A DNA stretch of 56,454 nt from Candidatus Blautia intestinavium (GCA_019113745.1 DXGV01000058.1:1-56454); one strand, 5' to 3'. Counted from the first letter of the stretch, positions 34,594 to 43,889 are shown. Numbers and translations: made by a program. Notes: generated from the sequence alone by a model not told the origin.

Positions 34594-35337
34594 TCAGCGG
34601 TATTTCCATATTCCATGCAGAGCATAGGAAATGAAAAAAACAGCGCTTGTTATGGGGGAATATCCCATATACCGGTAAACGCGGTAAGTCATGGCTGCGG
34701 ACTTCCGTTTATTCCTGGATTTTCCGCCCTGGCTCAAGCGGTATTTCAGATAGGGCTTGTTGATCCCTGCCGCGGGACCGTATTCCTTCAGGATCTTCAG
34801 CCAGGTAAGATAGTCTTCGTGGCTGTCGTCATGCTCCATGGGATATGCAAGTGCGGCTTCTCTTTTAAGCAGCACAGAAGAACAGTTAATGCTGTTGTGT
34901 TTCAGCAGATCTCTGTAGGAAACAGTGCTGCCTACAGGAATATATTTCCCGGTGGAGGTTCCGTCCGGATTCATAAGTTCCCGCCCAGTGGAGCAGAGCA
35001 CCCGCCGGGTGCGCTCCATGACCTCAAGCTGTTCTGTCAGCTTTCCGGCTTCCCACCAGTCGTCCGCGTCAAGAAAAGCGATATATTTTCCGGACGCTTT
35101 CTGAACGCCCAGATTGCGGGAAGCGGCTGCCCCTTTATTATATGGATTTCTGATATAGTGAAAATTTTCTTTGTTTTCGTAGGGAGCAAGAACCTCCCCG
35201 GTACGGTCTGTAGAGCAGTCGTCAATGACGAGAAGCTCCAGAGGGACTTCCTGGCAGAACACAGAATCTACGGCCTGGCGGATAAAATCCGCTCCATTGT
35301 ATACCGGCATAATGACAGATACCAGAGGATAAGTCAT
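34594..35337 (-). CDS. Family 2 glycosyltransferase
   Basis: The 247-aa GT-A enzyme opens with VSVIMPVYNGADFIRQAVDSV, then LLVIDDCSTDRT, the metal/sugar-nucleotide DxD as FLDADDWWEAGK (about 93-104), and a C-terminal hydrophobic end that may touch the membrane. It resembles teichoic acid or capsule side-chain transferases. The spacing of 20 nt to the upstream fusion gene and 29 nt to the next gene indicates one operon. The donor sugar cannot be deduced. Confidence 0.9.
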   Translation of the reverse strand: MTYPLVSVIMPVYNGADFIRQAVDSVFCQEVPLELLVIDDCSTDRTGEVLAPYENKENFHYIRNPYNKGAAASRNLGVQKASGKYIAFLDADDWWEAGKLTEQLEVMERTRRVLCSTGRELMNPDGTSTGKYIPVGSTVSYRDLLKHNSINCSSVLLKREAALAYPMEHDDSHEDYLTWLKILKEYGPAAGINKPYLKYRLSQGGKSRNKRKSAAMTYRVYRYMGYSPITSAVFFISYALHGIWKYR

Positions 35338-35357
35338 GATAAGCTCCTTTCATGCTG

Positions 35358-37763
35358 TTATATGGATGATATAGTCTGGCGGATCAGTTCCTCCGTCATG
35401 GCGGCGGACTCTGCGTTGGCCCTTTCGTAATCCACGGAGAGCGCAGCCGCTTTTCCCCGGGCAAAAAGTTCCATTCCCTCAAGAAGCCCTTCGGCAGAGT
35501 TTTTCAGAAGGACTCCCCCATGCTCTGAGAGAAAACCGTGGGGACCGCTGACATCGCAGGCCATAACAGGCACTCCCAGGGTGTCAGCTTCCAGCATGAC
35601 CAGTCCCTGGCCCTCGTAGCAGGACGAAAGCAGGAAAAGACTGCATTTTTTCAGAACAGGCATTGGATTGCTCATGGAACGGATCAATATGATATGATCC
35701 GAGGCGGAACAGGAACGGGCATGTCTGACCGTATCCTCATAAAGCTCTCCGCTGCCGCCGATGATGATCAGCCATGTTCCGCGGTGAGATTTCCAGTATT
35801 TATCAAAAGCGTCTATCAGCCGCATATGGCCTTTTTCCGGAGAAAAACGTCCGATGCTGATAAATTTCGTGTCGCTGCTGTCAAGAACAGCGCGCAGCTC
35901 CTCAAGAGAATGATCCGATAATGTATTTTCATCAAAAGAGAGTTCTTCCTCAGCCCGCCGGAGAACGCTTTTATAGTCGTGACAGTTGCCGATCACAGAA
36001 ACGCGGCCGGATCCTTCGCCGCTTATTTCTGCAACAGACGGGACGATATCCCTGCTGACAGACACGATGCGGTCGTAAGTACGGTAAGCTTCCCGGAGGA
36101 GATACGGATTCTGGTTCCCCCGGGTCCTGATCTCCCGGACCATATCGTTGTGGACCCAGATGATCTTCGGACATGGAGCTTCTTCAAACAGAGAAGTAAT
36201 ATAGGCTTCATATCCGTTGTAATGGATCACAAGAGAAAATTCTGTTCCGCCGAAATGCTTTTTCCATTCCCTTTGGTAAGCCCGGTGAATACGGCGCCGG
36301 ACAGCCTCTGATCCGGATCCTTTCATGAAGTTCATCAGGGCTGCTGCTGTGAGGAGATCCATGTTCATCTCGCTTCCCAGAGGATAGATTCCCATTTCCG
36401 GAGGGATTTTATCCAGAATTTCCTGATGTTCCTTTGTATACAGAGTACGGAAAGAGAGAAAATAATTATATTTTGAAAGATCCATTTCCGTCAGAAGAGA
36501 ACACAGAGCAGTGGTAATACCGTTCTGGGCCAGATCGCCGCCGTAAATAAGAACGTTCTGCTTTCCGTTTCCGGTGTATCTTTTTGTCCGGCAGCAGTTT
36601 TCGCCAAGAAATACATGACGGCATATTTTTTCAGTGCCGTGTCCGTCCTCGTAGGTGGCGTAGCGCTTAAGAAACTCTTCGTCAGGAACGCCGCCCTCTC
36701 TGTGAACGAAAGGGATCACCTGACGGGGATCTTCTGTGTACAGGAAAGGATACGATCCGATATCCTCATACATTCCCCGGCCGCTTTCATACTCCTTCCG
36801 GTCGTAGGCAAACAGGATGATTTTTTTGCCTGCATTGGCAAAGTCGTAAAATACGCTGGAATAATCCGTGATCAGAGTATCGCACAGACTGAGCCCTTCA
36901 TAAGTGTCCCACTGGGCGGGAAAGGAACGGATATGGCGGTATCCTTCAAAAGTCTCGCTTCCGTGGAGAAACGGGTGAAGCTTCACCAGAAGGACCTCTC
37001 CGTCGCGGAGCTCGCTGTCCCAGAGCCGGAGATGACCGGACAGCGTATCCATGTAATCCTGACGGTCCACATTTCCGATCAGGCCCCGGAAGGTAGGAAG
37101 ATAAGTGATCAGCCGTTTGCCTTTCAGTCCTGCTTTTTCAAGAAGGCTTTCATCAGGAGAGCCGCGGAATATATCGTTTCTGGGATATCCCTCCCGGAGT
37201 ACGGTGCCCCGGTAAAGACTGGGGAGCATATAAGCGCCGGACATTTTTTCTTCCATAAAAGAATTGGGAAATATAAGATAATCAGAATCCAGAAGATTCC
37301 GCAGGACGTTCCCCATGCTGACAGCTTCCGGGCGGTTGTCCCGGCCCATTTTCTTCAGGGGCGTTCCATGCCAGGTGTTCAGATAGATCTGCCCTTCTTT
37401 TTTTATGAAGCGTCCCGGAAAAGTGGTGTCGTTTACCAGATAACCTGCCTGACTTAAGGCGCGGTAATAGGATAGGGAACCGGTACGGACAATCCGTGAT
37501 ACTTTCAGAGAATTCTGCCGGAGCTTTTCGCCGATCTCTTTTGAAGCGTCCCGGTGTACGGACAGAACCAGGGAAAAATTCCGGTAGGAGTCTTTCTGAA
37601 GCTCCTTGAGTATTGCCAGGATATTGCTTTCCAGGGCCTTTCCGCTTCTGGACTCCAGAAGGATCATCTCCGGATCCAGTCTGGTTCTTTCATAAAAGCT
37701 ATTATAAAAAGGATACCACGCTCCGCTGCGCAGTTTCCTTTTAACTTTATCTATAAAACGCAT
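35358..37763 (-). CDS. Fusion of CDP-glycerol glycerophosphotransferase and family 4 glycosyltransferase
   Basis: The 801-aa protein has two catalytic halves. Residues 1-390 are a TagB/TagF-like domain with LNTWHGTPLKKMGRDNRPEA (about 129-148), VKLHPFLHG and TLITDYSSVFYDFANAGKKI. Residues 405-800 are a GT-B glycosyltransferase of the GT4 type with an N-terminal YGGDLAQNGIT loop, FISIGRFSPEKGHMRLIDAF and the donor-site SSCYEGQGLVMLEADTLGVP. Such a fusion could add a glycerophosphate unit and a sugar to the same growing glycan. It is the promoter-proximal gene of the minus-strand cluster. Confidence 0.88.
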   Translation of the reverse strand: MRFIDKVKRKLRSGAWYPFYNSFYERTRLDPEMILLESRSGKALESNILAILKELQKDSYRNFSLVLSVHRDASKEIGEKLRQNSLKVSRIVRTGSLSYYRALSQAGYLVNDTTFPGRFIKKEGQIYLNTWHGTPLKKMGRDNRPEAVSMGNVLRNLLDSDYLIFPNSFMEEKMSGAYMLPSLYRGTVLREGYPRNDIFRGSPDESLLEKAGLKGKRLITYLPTFRGLIGNVDRQDYMDTLSGHLRLWDSELRDGEVLLVKLHPFLHGSETFEGYRHIRSFPAQWDTYEGLSLCDTLITDYSSVFYDFANAGKKIILFAYDRKEYESGRGMYEDIGSYPFLYTEDPRQVIPFVHREGGVPDEEFLKRYATYEDGHGTEKICRHVFLGENCCRTKRYTGNGKQNVLIYGGDLAQNGITTALCSLLTEMDLSKYNYFLSFRTLYTKEHQEILDKIPPEMGIYPLGSEMNMDLLTAAALMNFMKGSGSEAVRRRIHRAYQREWKKHFGGTEFSLVIHYNGYEAYITSLFEEAPCPKIIWVHNDMVREIRTRGNQNPYLLREAYRTYDRIVSVSRDIVPSVAEISGEGSGRVSVIGNCHDYKSVLRRAEEELSFDENTLSDHSLEELRAVLDSSDTKFISIGRFSPEKGHMRLIDAFDKYWKSHRGTWLIIIGGSGELYEDTVRHARSCSASDHIILIRSMSNPMPVLKKCSLFLLSSCYEGQGLVMLEADTLGVPVMACDVSGPHGFLSEHGGVLLKNSAEGLLEGMELFARGKAAALSVDYERANAESAAMTEELIRQTISSI

Positions 37764-37795
37764 TTATCAAAATCCCTTCAATTTCCAATATATTT

Positions 37796-37824
37796 ACTAT
37801 AACAAATGCCATTTCTGGTGTCAA
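37796..37824 (-). promoter_or_regulatory. Promoter of the minus-strand glycan/sensor cluster
   Basis: On the minus strand TTGACA (37824-37819) and TATAGT (37801-37796) are 17 nt apart, about 33 nt before the fusion-transferase start. This is a strong sigma-A match and the only good promoter seen upstream of the six minus-strand genes. Confidence 0.75.
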
Positions 37825-37868
37825 TGTTCACCATAGTTTTGTGCAAATAACTGAAAAATATTTTACCC

Positions 37869-37924
37869 CGATTCCAAAAATATTCCCATTTTTTTAAAAA
37901 ATCACTAATGCTAAAATGGAATCG
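37869..37924 (+). promoter_or_regulatory. Possible operator/promoter region of the second sugar ABC operon
   Basis: CGATTCCA (37869-37876) and its inverted copy TGGAATCG (37917-37924) bracket an AT-rich stretch; TAAAAT at 37912-37917 may be a -10. The -35 is not convincing. Paired half-sites suggest regulator binding, but no regulator can be assigned. Confidence 0.4.
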
Positions 37925-37962
37925 AATTAAAAAGAGATCATAAAAAGGGAGGAGAAAGAGCC

Positions 37963-39471
37963 GTGTCTGAATATGTTCTTGAGTTAAAAGGCATTACGAA
38001 GATTTTCCCGGGCGTTAAGGCGCTGAACAACGTGCAGTTCCAGTTGAAACCCGGTGAAGTTCATGCGCTTATGGGCGAAAACGGCGCCGGTAAATCTACC
38101 TTCATCAAAGTTATTACCGGTGTACATAAGGCGGAAGAAGGCGAAATGTTCTTAAACGGAAAGAAAGTGGACTTTAAAGGACCGAAGGATGCCCAGGCGG
38201 CAGGTATCGCAGCCGTTTATCAGCATCCCACTTCATATCCGCATCTGACCGTGGCGGAAAACATTTTCATGGGCCACGAGATCATCAAAAACAAAATGAT
38301 CCAGTGGAAGGCTATGAACGCAGAGGCAAACAAGCTCCTGCAGCAGCTTGACGCAGACTTCGACGCCACAGATGAGATGGGTACGCTGAGCGTGGCTCAG
38401 CAGCAGATGGTAGAGATTGCCAAGGCAATGTCCACCAACGCCAAGATCATCATCCTGGATGAGCCTACGGCGGCACTGACGAAATCTGAATCCGAGAAGC
38501 TCTATACACTTGTCGATAAATTAAAGGAAGAAGGCGTATCCATTATCTTCATTTCCCACCGTTTTGAGGATATGTACCGTCTGGCTTCCCGCGTGACCGT
38601 ATTCCGTGATTCCCAGTACATCGGAACTTATGACGTAAACGGGATCACCAATGCGGACCTGATCAAAGCAATGGTCGGACGTGAGATCAACGACCTGTTC
38701 CCGAAGCCGGAGGTAAAACTGGGCCAGGAAATGCTGAGAGTGGAGAATCTGTCCAGAACCGGTTTCTTCAAGGATGTGTCCTTCAGCGTAAGAGCCGGAG
38801 AGATCGTAGGTCTTACCGGTCTGGTAGGCGCCGGACGTACAGAGACTGTGGAGGCGATCTGCGGCATCACTCATCCGGATTCCGGAAAGGTATATCTGGA
38901 AGGAAAAGAAATACATATTAAACGCCCCTCCGACGCAATGGAAAAAGGAATCATCCTGCTTCCGGAAGACCGTCAGAAAGAGGGTCTGATCATGAGCTGG
39001 GGACTTGGAAGAAACGTAACGCTTCCTACCATCAGCAAATACGCGAAGCATGGGATCAATGATGAGAAGACAGAGAGAGATCTGGCGAAAAAGCTTCTGG
39101 AGGAGGTAGACACCAAGGCAGTGGATATCTTCCAGCCGGCAAGTTCTCTTTCCGGCGGCAACCAGCAGAAAGTTGTAGTTGCCAAGGCACTCAGCCAGGA
39201 GATGAAGGTCGTTATCATGGACGAGCCCACCAAGGGCGTGGACGTAGGTGCCAAAGCGGAGATCTACGCGATCATGGGAGATCTGGCAAAGAGAGGATAC
39301 GCCATCATCCTGATCTCTTCGGAGATGCCTGAGATCCTGGGCATGTCAGACCGTATCGTTGTTATGTGCAATGGAAGAAAGACCGGCGAGCTGAACCGTG
39401 ACGAGGCTACTCAGGAAAGAATCCTTGAGCTTGCCATGGAGAAAGGAACCGGAAAGGGGGCTGAAAAATGA
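37963..39471 (+). CDS. Sugar ABC transporter ATP-binding protein (rhamnose/autoinducer-2 type)
   Basis: The 502-aa double-cassette ATPase has Walker A GENGAGKST, signature-region LSVAQQQM and Walker B IILDEPTAAL in the first half, and GLVGAGRTE, LSGGNQQK and VIMDEPTKGVDVG in the second. The segment after the first Q-loop, AAVYQHPTSYPHLTVAENIF, recalls RhaT/LsrA-type ATPases. The GTG start follows GGGAGG. It overlaps the next permease by 4 nt. It would energise import with the two permeases and binding protein downstream. Confidence 0.94.
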   Translation: MSEYVLELKGITKIFPGVKALNNVQFQLKPGEVHALMGENGAGKSTFIKVITGVHKAEEGEMFLNGKKVDFKGPKDAQAAGIAAVYQHPTSYPHLTVAENIFMGHEIIKNKMIQWKAMNAEANKLLQQLDADFDATDEMGTLSVAQQQMVEIAKAMSTNAKIIILDEPTAALTKSESEKLYTLVDKLKEEGVSIIFISHRFEDMYRLASRVTVFRDSQYIGTYDVNGITNADLIKAMVGREINDLFPKPEVKLGQEMLRVENLSRTGFFKDVSFSVRAGEIVGLTGLVGAGRTETVEAICGITHPDSGKVYLEGKEIHIKRPSDAMEKGIILLPEDRQKEGLIMSWGLGRNVTLPTISKYAKHGINDEKTERDLAKKLLEEVDTKAVDIFQPASSLSGGNQQKVVVAKALSQEMKVVIMDEPTKGVDVGAKAEIYAIMGDLAKRGYAIILISSEMPEILGMSDRIVVMCNGRKTGELNRDEATQERILELAMEKGTGKGAEK

Positions 39472-40463
39472 AACAGAAATCACTTATGAAAAGAATTACA
39501 GGCTCTCGTGAAGCCCTGCTTGCGATTGTCCTGATCGTGCTTTTTGTGATCGTTACAGCGATCAGCCCATCATTCCTGACGCCAAAGTCACTGATGGATA
39601 TGCTGAAAAACAATGCGGTAATGATGGTCATGGCGCTTGGTATGCTCTGCGTCATGCTGGTAGGCGGAATTGATATTTCCATTATGTCTACGCTGGCTTT
39701 ATCCGGTATGTCTATCGGAATGATGCTGAAATACGATGTGATCGCGAACCCGGTTCTGGCGTTTGTTATCGCCATTGCCATTGGTATTGTCTGCGGATTT
39801 GTAGTAGGTCTGGTGATCTCAAGAGCAGACGTGCCGCCGATCATCGCTACCATGGGCTTTATGTATATTTATCGTGCAATGGGTTATCTTGTTTCCAACG
39901 GCGGCGAGTGGGCCAGCGCGGCAGCTCTGGGAAGCTTCAAGAATTTTGCTACCAGCAAGTTTTTAGGAATCAACTGTGTGATTTGGGTGATCATTGTCTG
40001 CTACGCTTTCTTCTTCTGGTTTATGAAATGGACCAGGACCGGACGTAAGATCTACGCGGTAGGAAGCAACGCGGAGGCGGCTGAAGTTTCCGGTATTAAC
40101 GTAAAAAATACGAAACTTCTTGTTTATACGATCATGGGTCTTCTTTCCGGTCTGGGCGGAGCCCTTCAGGTTTCCGTTTATGCATCGGCCATGCCTGACA
40201 TGCAGTACGGCGGAGAGATGGATGTTATCGCAGCCTGTGTAATCGGCGGCGTCAGCATGAACGGCGGACGGGGAACTGTTCTGGGGGCCCTTCTTGGTTC
40301 TCTGATCCTTGCGACTATCGCGAGAGCGCTTCCGCTGATCCCGTTCTTCAACCAGCTCTGGCTGAATACGATCAAGGGCCTGATCATTCTTGCAGTTGTT
40401 ATCATTAACATTGTTCTGCAGCGTGCTGCTGACAGAAACGCACTGAAAGGAAGGGAGATGTAA
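39468..40463 (+). CDS. Sugar ABC transporter permease
   Basis: The 331-aa BPD_transp_2 permease has about nine hydrophobic helices, the conserved LVGGIDISIMSTLALSGM and the ATPase-contact loop GSNAEAAEVSGINVKNTK. It is translationally coupled to the ATPase and 2 nt from the second permease. A heterodimeric channel with that protein is likely, as in RhaP/RhaQ or LsrC/LsrD systems. Confidence 0.92.
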   Translation: MKQKSLMKRITGSREALLAIVLIVLFVIVTAISPSFLTPKSLMDMLKNNAVMMVMALGMLCVMLVGGIDISIMSTLALSGMSIGMMLKYDVIANPVLAFVIAIAIGIVCGFVVGLVISRADVPPIIATMGFMYIYRAMGYLVSNGGEWASAAALGSFKNFATSKFLGINCVIWVIIVCYAFFFWFMKWTRTGRKIYAVGSNAEAAEVSGINVKNTKLLVYTIMGLLSGLGGALQVSVYASAMPDMQYGGEMDVIAACVIGGVSMNGGRGTVLGALLGSLILATIARALPLIPFFNQLWLNTIKGLIILAVVIINIVLQRAADRNALKGREM

Positions 40464-40465
40464 TC

Positions 40466-41473
40466 ATGGCTGGAAAATCTGGAAGAAGTATTAACAATGT
40501 GCCAGAAAGTTCGGTAAAGCGGATGATCTTCTCCTGGGAAGGAATTCTGGTTCTGATCTTTATTGCCGTAAATATTTTCTGCGCAATATTCTCAGAGTTT
40601 TATAACCTGAACAGTCTGCTCCGTCAGATGCCGGTTTATCTGGCAGAGGTATTCCTGATGCTGACAATGGCATATATCCTGGTGCTGGGCGAGATTGATA
40701 TCTCTGTAGGCTCTATCGTCTGCCTTTCCGCTACCATGTGCTGTATTGTCTGCAATTCCAACGCGCCGTTTATCGTAGTCGTACTGACTGCGCTGATCGT
40801 AGGAACCATATGCGGAGCCATCAACGGATTCATCCTTACGAGATTTCAGGAGCTTCCTCCTATGATCGTAACTCTGGCAACACAGATCATCTTCCGTGGT
40901 ATTGCCGAGATCGTTCTGGGAGACGGAGGAAGTATTTCCGTTACAAATACGGACGGTTTCCGTCTGATCGGCGGAAAAGTGGGACAGGTTCCCTACATTC
41001 TTTTCCTGGTGCTGATCCTTGCAGTGATCTTTGCCGTTATTCTTGGAAAGAGCACTTTCGGAAGAAGAGTATACGCTATCGGTACAAACCGTCTTACTGC
41101 ATACTATTCCGGTATTCATGTACAGAAGATCCGTATGATCATTTACACAGTGATGGGAACTATTTCCGGACTGTGCGCCCTGTTCCTGGTGTCCTCCTCC
41201 TATGGTGCGAATACCACAACAGGAAACGGATTTGAAATGGACGCTATCGCTATGGCAGTATTCGGCGGCATTTCTTCTACAGGCGGTAAAGGAAATCTTG
41301 CCGGCGGCGTGATCTCCGCGTTCATCATCGTATGTCTGCGTGTTGGTCTTGGACAGAAGAACGTAAACGCTCAGGTAATCCTTCTTATCATCGGCGTTCT
41401 GCTTGTTGCGGCGGTTGCCCTGCCGAACATCGTAGGACAGGTAAAGAGAGCCGTACAGGTAAAGAGCAAATAA
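40466..41473 (+). CDS. Sugar ABC transporter permease, second subunit
   Basis: The 335-aa paralogous permease has LVLGEIDISVGSIVCLSATM and the coupling loop GTNRLTAYYSGIHVQKIR. AGGGAGATG just upstream of its ATG and the two-base gap indicate coupled translation. It differs enough from the partner permease to be an old duplication. Its presence supports a rhamnose- or AI-2-type importer rather than ribose. Confidence 0.92.
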   Translation: MAGKSGRSINNVPESSVKRMIFSWEGILVLIFIAVNIFCAIFSEFYNLNSLLRQMPVYLAEVFLMLTMAYILVLGEIDISVGSIVCLSATMCCIVCNSNAPFIVVVLTALIVGTICGAINGFILTRFQELPPMIVTLATQIIFRGIAEIVLGDGGSISVTNTDGFRLIGGKVGQVPYILFLVLILAVIFAVILGKSTFGRRVYAIGTNRLTAYYSGIHVQKIRMIIYTVMGTISGLCALFLVSSSYGANTTTGNGFEMDAIAMAVFGGISSTGGKGNLAGGVISAFIIVCLRVGLGQKNVNAQVILLIIGVLLVAAVALPNIVGQVKRAVQVKSK

Positions 41474-41488
41474 TTTTCCGGTGTTTCC

Positions 41489-41573
41489 TGCGCAGAAAGC
41501 TTCTGCGCGGACAGAGAAATATCTGAAATGGAAGAAGCAGGTAGCTGCGCTTCTGAAAAAGAGGCGCAGTTGC
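41489..41573 (+). promoter_or_regulatory. Pair of intercistronic hairpins before the second binding-protein gene
   Basis: GCGCAGAA-AGC-TTCTGCGC forms a tight hairpin at 41489-41507. A second, interrupted stem pairs GCTGCGC (41544-41550) with GCGCAGT (41564-41570). Neither is followed by a T-run. Placement mirrors the hairpin at 17442-17465 in the first ABC operon. Confidence 0.6.
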
Positions 41574-41608
41574 AAATAAAAACTATATTATCCAAGGGAG
41601 GAAAAAAA

Positions 41609-42634
41609 ATGAACAAAAAAATTATTAGCGCACTTCTTTGTGGAACCATGATTCTTGGCGCTGCAAGCCCTGTATTCGCAGCAGGCGTAGGCGACGGACA
41701 GAAGATCGCCCTGGTTGGAAAATCAGCAGGAAACGCTTTCTTCGAGATCGCAGCAGCTTCTTTCCAGGAGACTGTTGAAGCCGAAGGCGGAGAGGTAGAG
41801 GTTGTATATCCGGAAACCGCAACTGCAGACGCTCAGATCAAGGTTCTTGACAACCTGATCTCTCAGGACTTTGACGCGATCTGCATCGCAGCAAACGATG
41901 TAAACGCTCTTCAGGCAAAACTGGAAGAGGCTATGGACGCTGGAATCAAGGTATCTTCTTTCGACTCCGCTCCGAACAAAGACAGCCGTCAGGTATTTGT
42001 AAACCAGGCTGGTACACAGGCTGTAGGTCAGGCTCTTATGGACGCTGTACTTGATATCTCCGGCGGCGAAGGCCAGTTCGCTATTCTTTCCGCTACATCT
42101 CAGGCAGCTAACCAGAACGCATGGATCGACGCTATGAAATCCATTATGGAAAGCGATGAGAAATACAGCAAACTGGAACTGGTAGAGGTTGCTTACGGCG
42201 ATGACGAGCCGCAGAAATCTACAGACCAGACAGCAGCTCTGATCCAGAACTATCCGGATCTGAAAGTTATCTGCGCTCCTACAACCGTTGGTATCGCTGC
42301 AGCAGCTAAATACCTTCAGGACAACGAATCCACCTGCAAACTGACAGGTCTTGGACTTCCGTCTGAAATGCTTGAGTACACAGGCGACGACGACGCTCAT
42401 TCCTGCCCGTACTTCTATCTGTGGGATATGCAGGGCCTTGGAAAACTCAGCGCATACACAACTATGGCACTTGTAAGCGGTGACATCACAGGCGCTCTGG
42501 ACGAAACCTTCACAGCAGGCGACCTTGGCGAGTACACCATTACAGAAGCTGACGACGGCGGTACAGAAATCGTTCTTGGCGAGCCGCTTCAGTTCACACC
42601 TGAGAACATTGAAGAGTACGCTGAACTGTACTAA
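41609..42634 (+). CDS. Sugar-binding protein, RhaS/autoinducer-2-binding type
   Basis: I choose the ATG at 41609, which has AAGGGAGG upstream and gives a signal peptide (MNKKIISALLCGTMILGAASPVFA); the longer in-frame start at 41528 does not. The 341-aa protein is a type I periplasmic-binding fold. Segments such as QNAWIDAMKSIM, LVEVAYGDDEPQKSTDQT and VICAPTTVGIAAAAKYL match the pattern I know from rhamnose-binding RhaS proteins. No lipobox is visible, as in the first binding protein of this window. It may supply the rhamnulokinase pathway, but ligand assignment is inference. Confidence 0.88.
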   Translation: MNKKIISALLCGTMILGAASPVFAAGVGDGQKIALVGKSAGNAFFEIAAASFQETVEAEGGEVEVVYPETATADAQIKVLDNLISQDFDAICIAANDVNALQAKLEEAMDAGIKVSSFDSAPNKDSRQVFVNQAGTQAVGQALMDAVLDISGGEGQFAILSATSQAANQNAWIDAMKSIMESDEKYSKLELVEVAYGDDEPQKSTDQTAALIQNYPDLKVICAPTTVGIAAAAKYLQDNESTCKLTGLGLPSEMLEYTGDDDAHSCPYFYLWDMQGLGKLSAYTTMALVSGDITGALDETFTAGDLGEYTITEADDGGTEIVLGEPLQFTPENIEEYAELY

Positions 42635-42654
42635 TTCAAAAACTATATGACAGG

Positions 42655-42680
42655 CAGAGCTCCTTCGGGAGCTCTGTTTT
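42655..42680 (+). terminator. Terminator of the second sugar ABC operon
   Basis: CAGAGCTCC-TTCG-GGAGCTCTG is a 9-bp stem with a stable UUCG-type tetraloop followed by TTTT. Confidence 0.85.
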
Positions 42681-42747
42681 CGTATGGCGTGCTGTTCCCT
42701 GTACATTAGCGCCGCGTATGTTTAATCGTTTAATACTAAAAGAAGTC

Positions 42748-42947
42748 CGAAAAGAAAAGGGGACATTGCAGAATACATTTACCGGAATGCGCTCTGCAAT
42801 ATCCCTTTTCAGATTTTACTTTATCATTTGTAGGGGAGGAATATCCCCAGAATGTGAGAGCAAGAAAACAGAGATTCTGTAAGCCCTATGATAGTTTTGG
42901 TGTATCTTTTGTACGCCTGTGCTCGTTCGTGCCTAAAGTAAAATCTG
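42748..42947 (-). ncRNA. Candidate structured non-coding RNA, about 200 nt
   Basis: On the minus strand an extended -10 (TGC-TATAAT, 42961-42953) would start transcription near 42946. The first bases CAGATTTTACTTTA (42947-42934) pair perfectly over 14 bp with TAAAGTAAAATCTG (42823-42810), closing a domain of about 110 nt that contains smaller hairpins (ACAGA-ATC-TCTGT and GGGGA-TATTCC-TCCCC). Immediately after comes a strong terminator: AAAAGGGATATTGCAGA (42809-42793) with TCTGCAATGTCCCCTTTT (42772-42755) and a T-rich tail. No ORF fits. The size and closed-stem design are compatible with 6S RNA or the Firmicutes raiA motif, but I cannot assign the family. Confidence 0.65.
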
Positions 42948-43147
42948 TGGTTATTATAGCATGGTTTCTCCAGGTGCAGATTTTACATTTTGTACAAAGT
43001 TTCTGTATAATATTGGTGATTATGATGAAGAAAACAATTTTCCGCCGGAAGAACAGGATTTAGAACGGCAAAATGCAGGAATAGACATTTTTTAAAGAGA
43101 TTTTTTCAGTGAAAACGAGAGAACCTGTATTTTTGCGCAGGTTGTGA

Positions 43148-43230
43148 AAAGAAGGAGACGAGTCGGCAGAATCTTTTTGGTCCTGATGAAGCCCATATTC
43201 TGTTGGACCGTCTCCTTCCTGTACTTCGGA
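43148..43230 (-). terminator. Terminator of the DUF1349 gene
   Basis: On the minus strand GAAGGAGACGGTC pairs with GACTCGTCTCCTTC, with a further ACAGAAT/ATTCTG pairing inside, then CTTTTC. It begins about 48 nt past the stop. Confidence 0.6.
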
Positions 43231-43277
43231 GATGAAAAAGGTATTAACCGATAGCCGCCGCATTCTGATAAAGCGTC

Positions 43278-43889
43278 CTACTCCTGATCCGGCGCCTGTC
43301 CGTCGTGAGCTTTCCACATACACTCAGAAAGCTTCATATCTGTAAAGACCGCCTTAAAGGAAGAATCCTCCGGGCTGCAGGCATAGATTCCGAACTGAAC
43401 GGCGCCGCCGCCTTTCCACATGTGGCAGATACGCATCTGCTGGTAGTTTTCTCCGTCATAAGAACACTCGATGCAGAAGTCGTCTTCTCTGCGGCTCAGG
43501 CGGTACCACATGGATTTTACGGAAGCGTCGATGCTGGTAGTCGCCCAGTCGGAATAGCCGTTGTTTGTCACAACACTTCCCAGATGCTGAAATTCGTCTG
43601 TTTCGTATTCAATGGAGCCTTTCAGCCAGTTTTCGCTGTCCAGGTAGAGGACAACGCCGCACTGGTCGAAACGGTGATGGCTGTCCGTAAATTCTGTCTT
43701 TACGGTAAAAGAAAAATATTTCTCGTCTGTTTCCATCTGGAGAACCGGCGCGTTGTCGTTGCGGAAATGGTAGTAGGTTCTCTGCCACAGGTCTGTGTGC
43801 GGTTTCGTTGTGATTTCGATCTTTTCGGGGGAAATGGAATAATTCTCCGGTTCCCGCGTCCATTTCAGATTGCTGGAATCCCATTTCAT
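43278..43889 (-). CDS. DUF1349 (concanavalin-like fold) protein
   Basis: The ATG at 43889 has AGGAGG about 8 nt upstream and gives a 203-aa protein starting MKWDSSNLKWTREP; an upstream in-frame start at 43952 has no such signal. The sequence follows the DUF1349 pattern: HTDLWQRTYYHFRNDNAPVL, then DQCGVVLYLDSENWLKGSIE and the ending VQFGIYACSPEDSSFKAVFTD. The family has a concanavalin-like beta-sandwich and is often linked to carbohydrate metabolism genes. It has no signal peptide, so it is cytosolic. It is a single-gene unit; no specific reaction is known. Confidence 0.85.
   Translation of the reverse strand: MKWDSSNLKWTREPENYSISPEKIEITTKPHTDLWQRTYYHFRNDNAPVLQMETDEKYFSFTVKTEFTDSHHRFDQCGVVLYLDSENWLKGSIEYETDEFQHLGSVVTNNGYSDWATTSIDASVKSMWYRLSRREDDFCIECSYDGENYQQMRICHMWKGGGAVQFGIYACSPEDSSFKAVFTDMKLSECMWKAHDGQAPDQE

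Noticed and set aside
42854-43063. Plus-strand 69-aa hydrophobic frame
   Set aside because: It has no ribosome binding site and runs antisense through the candidate ncRNA; composition is not protein-like.
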